Source of the DNA: Hornefia porci
GTDB lineage: Bacteria > Bacillota > Clostridia > Peptostreptococcales > Anaerovoracaceae
Direction of reading: 5' to 3'
DNA length: 64,000 nucleotides
NCBI RefSeq assembly: GCF_001940235.1
Contig: NZ_MJIE01000001.1
Location: 868,001 to 932,000 of the forward strand
Shown here: positions 60,466 through 64,000 of the stretch, in pieces
Layout of the letters: each line of letters opens with the position of its first letter
Numbering within the stretch: position 1 is the stretch's first letter
The notes under the pieces: model-generated
What the model saw: the letters and a program-made list of their open reading frames with translations, nothing else
What the model was told of the DNA's origin: nothing
Database searches by the model: none
Position numbers and translations under genes: made by a program

Positions 60466-61326
60466 TCACTCGTTTTTCTCGGCTTCAATTTCCTTCAACG
60501 ATCTGCCGTTCTTATCCTTCCACGTCTTAGGCCCACTGACGCTATACCCGAGAACGAAATCAGCCGCTGCAGAAGAGCTGGAGAAAAGCAGGTCTTCCGT
60601 CGTAACCAGATCCTTTAATTTCTCTTCCTCCGTCCATTTCTCCCGGAGTTTCACAATCCCAGTATTCACCGACTTCGCATTCAATTTTTCATTGACCACG
60701 GCTCCTTGCAGAACTACAAACCCCTCGGTTGTGGTCTTTCCGGTTGCCTTCGCCGCACCAGTCGATATGTAAAGCAGTTCTTCATCGTCAGAAGGATTGG
60801 AAGGACTATGCTGGAGCAACGGTTCAAGAACCTTGTATCCGAGCGCGTTGATGACAACCTTTATGTCATCGATAAATTCTTCCATGACGGCTCGGTCGGA
60901 TTCCTTCATCACTGTATTTGAATAGGTATTCTTCGTCAGAATCTTATACCGCTTACAGCTTTTCGCTGTTTCTACAAGCCGATTCTCAAGGTATCTGATC
61001 AGCGTCTTATTGAGATCGCGTCCAGTAAAAATGACTGCTGTCGTCCAGTAGTATTTTTCCTTATCTGCCTGATAATCACGCAAGTGCTGAACGAGCCGCT
61101 CTTTCACATTCTCTGATTCACCAATATAAACGGAATCAGAATCATCATCCTCTTTGCAAAACAGGAAATAAACTCCAGCTTGCGTAATATCGTCACGGGT
61201 ACAGGACTGAACCTCGATACGCGGGATTTTGATTGCTTTGCCGTTCCAGTTTGAAAGCTCTGCTGTTATGATGCTATCCGCTGTGCCGTTCACGAGGAAC
61301 AGCTCGATTGTTTTTCCGTATGGCAT
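60466..61326 (-). CDS. GIY-YIG nuclease family protein with DUF4357-like C-terminus
   Basis: 286 residues. An N-terminal region of about 45 residues precedes the GIY-YIG core (AGVYFLFCKEDDDSDSVYIGESENVKERLVQH), with GVY and YIG as the two motif strands and the Arg of ERL; NRLVETAKSCKRYKILTK follows (catalytic Glu region). The C-terminal part (TTEGFVVLQGAVVNEKLN ... SSAAADFVLGYSVSGPKTWKDKNGRSLKEIE) matches the DUF4357 module, often found near restriction-modification genes. Begins 2 nt after the ImmA/IrrE gene. Confidence 0.87.
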   Translation of the reverse strand: MPYGKTIELFLVNGTADSIITAELSNWNGKAIKIPRIEVQSCTRDDITQAGVYFLFCKEDDDSDSVYIGESENVKERLVQHLRDYQADKEKYYWTTAVIFTGRDLNKTLIRYLENRLVETAKSCKRYKILTKNTYSNTVMKESDRAVMEEFIDDIKVVINALGYKVLEPLLQHSPSNPSDDEELLYISTGAAKATGKTTTEGFVVLQGAVVNEKLNAKSVNTGIVKLREKWTEEEKLKDLVTTEDLLFSSSSAAADFVLGYSVSGPKTWKDKNGRSLKEIEAEKNE

Positions 61327-61328
61327 TT

Positions 61329-62819
61329 TTAGCTCCTTTCGTGTGTTCCAAGTGTTGGTACATGGACTGCTTCTAAAAACTCATTGCATTCTTCAATCGA
61401 ATGCCCATACATCCCTGAAAATAAATATTGATAAGCCTGCTGCTCATGATCACCTTTCTTGAAAGAAAGGCCAGCAAGACCGAGTACTTCCTCCATCTCT
61501 TGAAGGTCGAGCCCTAAACCGACACCCATCGCGACAAGAGCTGGCATTTTGAATCTATGGTTTGGCTTCTGTCCTCTTGTATAATCCATTGGGCCGAGGT
61601 TCGTCCTATCTATGAAAATTGCCGTGTTCCAGTGGTCATTACACATATATTCCCAGAGAAGTTCGTTTGCCGTCTTGTGTGTTGCTGCAGATCGTTGAAA
61701 CTTCTTCTCAAAGTCTTTAGCCTTGTTATAAATCTCAGTATTCTGAGTGTTGGCATCAAACGACTTTTCTTCTTTGAAAACCGTATCCGATCGGTACATC
61801 ATGTAGGATGATGTATCGTGAATCAGATACTGTTCCGCTACCAGCCTGACAGAAAAGTCGAGTGTACATTCAGCAAGATGAGTTTTCGCATACTCGGTCA
61901 GATGGTGAACAGTTCCTTCTGACTGGACATACCTTGAGTCGCGCAGGACAAAATATCCATCAGCAAAGCAAAAAACGCCTGTATCAATCGTTTCTCTGAG
62001 CGATTCGTTTTCAAGGTACAGCTTAAACGCGTCTTCAACTGTAATGGGGAGCTGATGACGTGTTGCCTTTGAGCCGGTGCGCTCTCTTTGCTTTCCGCTT
62101 TCATTAGCCGCGCTGTTTGGATCAGTAAACGGCGCTGCATCATCGTACCCAAGCTCCGTCATCCTTATTGCGGCGGACTGCTTTGAAACTGCAAAGAAGT
62201 CGGCAAGAGCAGCGATTACTAGTTTCGTGCAATTGGCACGGTCATTTCCCGTAGAGGAGAATCCGGCATACAAAGCCTCAATCTTTTTCTTCGTGGCTTT
62301 TCTCGGCATCAGAATTTTAGGAGCTATTGTACGTGCCTGCCATTCCATCCGCTCGACATCTGACCACTTACCCCGGTCTTGATTTTGGCTTTTATCATAC
62401 CGATTGCAGCGGATACCGAACTCCACGCTTTTATCATGTATTCTTTTATAGTTGAAATAGTTCCTGTGCCGCCACCAGTGGTAACATTCATGAGCCAGCG
62501 TGTTGTTAATCCTACCGGCATTGATAATATCCGCATCGACGAAAACTGTCGGTCCAGAAACCTCATAGCCGGTGTATTCCTCCGATGACCAGTCGTAAAC
62601 CTCTATTGTTCCTTTTGAAAACGCGATGGCTCCTTGTGTGCTATCGTCCGGTGACAAATACTCCGTTTCGACAATATCAAGAGACATGAGCCTTGTCGCT
62701 ATTTCACAAATCGGTATCCGGCGCGGATTTTCAACTGCATCTGCACAGTTATATTTTTTGAGGAAGGCTTCAGCTTCTTCTTCAAAATCATCTACATAGT
62801 GGAAAAATGGATTCTCCAT
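61329..62819 (-). CDS. ImmA/IrrE-family metallo-endopeptidase
   Basis: 496 residues. Zinc motif LAHECYHWWRH with His110, Glu111 and His114. A second ligand and the helical domain KWSDVERMEWQARTIAPKILMP follow, then ALADFFAVSKQSAAIRMTELG, typical of ImmA peptidases. The C-terminal 250 residues include an ImmR-like helical part near the end (PALVAMGVGLGLDLQEMEEVLGLAGLSF), like an HTH/XRE-related module. Such peptidases cleave repressors in mobile elements or defence islands. It starts 10 nt after the HsdR fragment. Confidence 0.88.
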   Translation of the reverse strand: MENPFFHYVDDFEEEAEAFLKKYNCADAVENPRRIPICEIATRLMSLDIVETEYLSPDDSTQGAIAFSKGTIEVYDWSSEEYTGYEVSGPTVFVDADIINAGRINNTLAHECYHWWRHRNYFNYKRIHDKSVEFGIRCNRYDKSQNQDRGKWSDVERMEWQARTIAPKILMPRKATKKKIEALYAGFSSTGNDRANCTKLVIAALADFFAVSKQSAAIRMTELGYDDAAPFTDPNSAANESGKQRERTGSKATRHQLPITVEDAFKLYLENESLRETIDTGVFCFADGYFVLRDSRYVQSEGTVHHLTEYAKTHLAECTLDFSVRLVAEQYLIHDTSSYMMYRSDTVFKEEKSFDANTQNTEIYNKAKDFEKKFQRSAATHKTANELLWEYMCNDHWNTAIFIDRTNLGPMDYTRGQKPNHRFKMPALVAMGVGLGLDLQEMEEVLGLAGLSFKKGDHEQQAYQYLFSGMYGHSIEECNEFLEAVHVPTLGTHERS

Positions 62820-62829
62820 GCGGTCACTG

Positions 62830-63714
62830 TCACCCTCCTCTCGAATTAATCATCCTTCTCGTCACGGAGAATCTTGTATACCTCAGCATAAAGACGCTGG
62901 CAAATTTTGCGCGCACTTCTTCATTATTAAGAAGAAGTGTATAGAAGTCAGCGTTCTGGTCATAGCCCTCCACAAGTGCGTCTTGAATACAATCGTCATA
63001 AGTGAACTTGAATTCATCAATCGGATTGCTCTTTGCGCTCTTCTTGAGCCGCTCTTTGAATTCGTCATTTTTGAGCAGAAGGTCACGAAGCTGCATCGCC
63101 GCCTTCGTAGTGAAGTCCGGCTCATAGTCTTTATCATACAGAGCATTGACTTCATCGATAATCTGAGAGAGTTTTTTCTTTTGCTGCTCCTCGAGGCTTG
63201 CGGGCTTTGGCTTCTTGATTTTCACTTCCGGCTTTGCTTCTATTTCGCCGCCGGTGTGTTCTTCCATTTGTTTTTGCCTGAAATCACTGACTGTGATTTT
63301 ATCTGCAATATCAAAGTTGTTTCCGCCGCTACCCGGATTCAGTTCCTTGATCAGGTACGACATAAAGTTATAACGTTTATGGAACTCGATGTTCTCATAC
63401 GCTGTTGCCTGAATCAGGAAGCAGTATCCTTTCAGGAACCGACGCATGGTGATCTTGATTTCCATTTGCTCCTTTTCAGGGCACTTCATGATAATCTTCA
63501 GCGATTTGTCGAGCAGTGCCCACATCCGCTGTTTATCCTTTGTGGAACGTGACGGCTGGTAAAGATACTTATTGAACTCATCTATGTCGTCAGCATCGAG
63601 GAAATCATACTCATCAATTTCCCGGTCCAGATCACGAATATCGGAAGGCGAAATTGTCTGGAACAAAATCGTATCCTTGTAGTAAGGCTCAAACGCCTTT
63701 TTAACACTGAAACC
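62830..63714 (-). pseudogene. hsdR: Type I restriction enzyme HsdR, C-terminal fragment
   Basis: An open frame of about 294 codons with no good start; in frame it begins GFSVKKAFEPYYKDTILFQTISPSDIRDLDREIDEYDFLDADDIDEFNKYLYQ, which corresponds to the region after the helicase domains of HsdR, and continues through the C-terminal helical domain (KITMRRFLKGYCFLIQATAYENIEFHKRYNFMSYLIKELN). The endonuclease and helicase parts are missing upstream, where an insertion sequence begins at about 63715. A TTG start at 63666 could give a 278-residue product. Confidence 0.82.
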
Positions 63715-64000
63715 TCAAATTTAACGTATATATGAATCCTGCTAAATTACGTACATAATAAGGCTTCCAGATCAATGCATAGCTCTATAGTGCCTGAAAT
63801 ACTGGCTTTGCGCAATATTTTGTATTCGAAACCCTTGATTTAGCACTACATATCTGGTACACTTATTACGTAATTAACGTATATATTCGAGGTACCAAAA
63901 TGAGCATTCCGCAATCGATCAAGGAGAAAAAGCCTGCACAATTCGGAGCGGTGGAGATCCGCCGATTCGGTGACGACAAATATTATGTCTACCAGATCTC
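63715..64000 (+). mobile_element. Left end of a second insertion sequence interrupting hsdR
   Basis: From about 63715 the sequence is AT-rich with TTAACGTATATAT at 63721-63733 and again at 63875-63887, and an inverted TTACGTACATAATAAG / CTTATTACGTAA pair. A promoter TTGATT (63835-63840), 17 nt, TACACT (63858-63863) leads to a transposase-like start at 63900. Exact left boundary and right end cannot be seen. Confidence 0.5.
63900..64000 (+). CDS. Transposase N-terminus (partial)
   Basis: Starts MSIPQSIKEKKPAQFGAVEI and continues RRFGDDKYYVYQI to the window edge; the pattern (IPxSIxxKKP ... EIR ... YYVY) is the usual opening of an IS4/IS1634-type transposase. GAGG precedes the ATG. Only 33 codons are visible, so the family is tentative. 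Confidence 0.6.
   Translation, partial: MSIPQSIKEKKPAQFGAVEIRRFGDDKYYVYQI

Noticed and set aside
56309..64000. Prophage or integrative element covering the right end
   Set aside because: No integrase, structural or replication genes and no tRNA or att repeats; the pieces look like separate acquisitions and rearrangements.

Overview
The window looks like chromosomal DNA from an anaerobic, low-oxygen-lifestyle member of the Bacillota (Clostridia/Eubacteriales; a family such as Anaerovoracaceae or a near relative is a guess). Evidence: ferredoxin-dependent 2-oxoacid oxidoreductases (IorAB, PorABCD), a T-box leader, a HrcA/CIRCE heat-shock operator, strong GGAGG ribosome binding sites, a yybP-ykoY manganese riboswitch, and a PDTGD-type sortase anchor. 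No tRNA, rRNA or CRISPR array was seen.

Layout. 1-2550: minus-strand operon iorA-iorB-aminotransferase for aromatic 2-oxoacid metabolism, with a structured repeat in its leader. 2.8-8.6 kb: HxlR regulator divergent from a LysE exporter, Hsp20 under CIRCE, a secreted metallophosphoesterase with a YibE/F membrane protein. 8.7-11.5 kb: manganese riboswitch plus P-type cation ATPase. 11.5-17 kb: Ldh-type dehydrogenase with a SnoaL-LytTR regulator, a broken MATE pump behind a pseudoknot/terminator leader, and a sodium:alanine symporter. 17.2-20.1 kb: two-component system and PepSY protein. 20.2-25.9 kb: nucleoside-salvage genes (pdp, deoB), a phosphoesterase, and metY, driven by a promoter that appears to share its -35 hexamer with the divergent YibE/F pair (26.0-27.9 kb). 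27.9-35.3 kb: an almost complete shikimate-to-Phe/Tyr operon (aroF-tyrA-aroA-aroC-pheA-chorismate mutase-aroE/K fusion-aroQ) behind a Phe/Tyr-rich leader peptide and attenuator.

35.4-37.5 kb is an intact IS1634-like element flanked by a 193-bp perfect target duplication that copied the divergent promoter region, so both flanking transcription units kept a promoter. 37.7-41.0 kb: acyl-CoA ligase-like enzyme and a polysaccharide pyruvyl transferase family protein. 41.0-45.2 kb: porCDAB plus an S4-domain protein under a T-box with a probable Ile (AUC) specifier. 45.2-50.1 kb: PhzF and a MoxR ATPase / DUF2201-VWA / LRR-like trio. 50.2-50.5 kb: a candidate free-standing structured RNA. 50.7-56.0 kb: two AraC regulators, a lipoprotein and a Cna/SpaA-type wall-anchored adhesin. 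56.3-60.4 kb is a scrambled zone: a deoxyinosine glycosylase, an ArsC/Spx-like protein with an SMC-like ATPase, and decayed second copies of the ends of both genes, an ArsR remnant whose operator is intact, a MazG-like protein and further copies of the structured repeats. 60.4-64.0 kb is a defence-like island on the minus strand: the C-terminal third of a type I restriction HsdR cut off by another insertion sequence, an ImmA/IrrE peptidase and a GIY-YIG nuclease.

The main things worth a second look are the repeated structured element (three loci), the long IS target duplication carrying promoters, the HsdR/ImmA/GIY-YIG cassette, the MoxR-VWA-LRR trio, and several RNA regulators (T-box on a ferredoxin oxidoreductase, attenuator, pseudoknot leader on a dead MATE gene).
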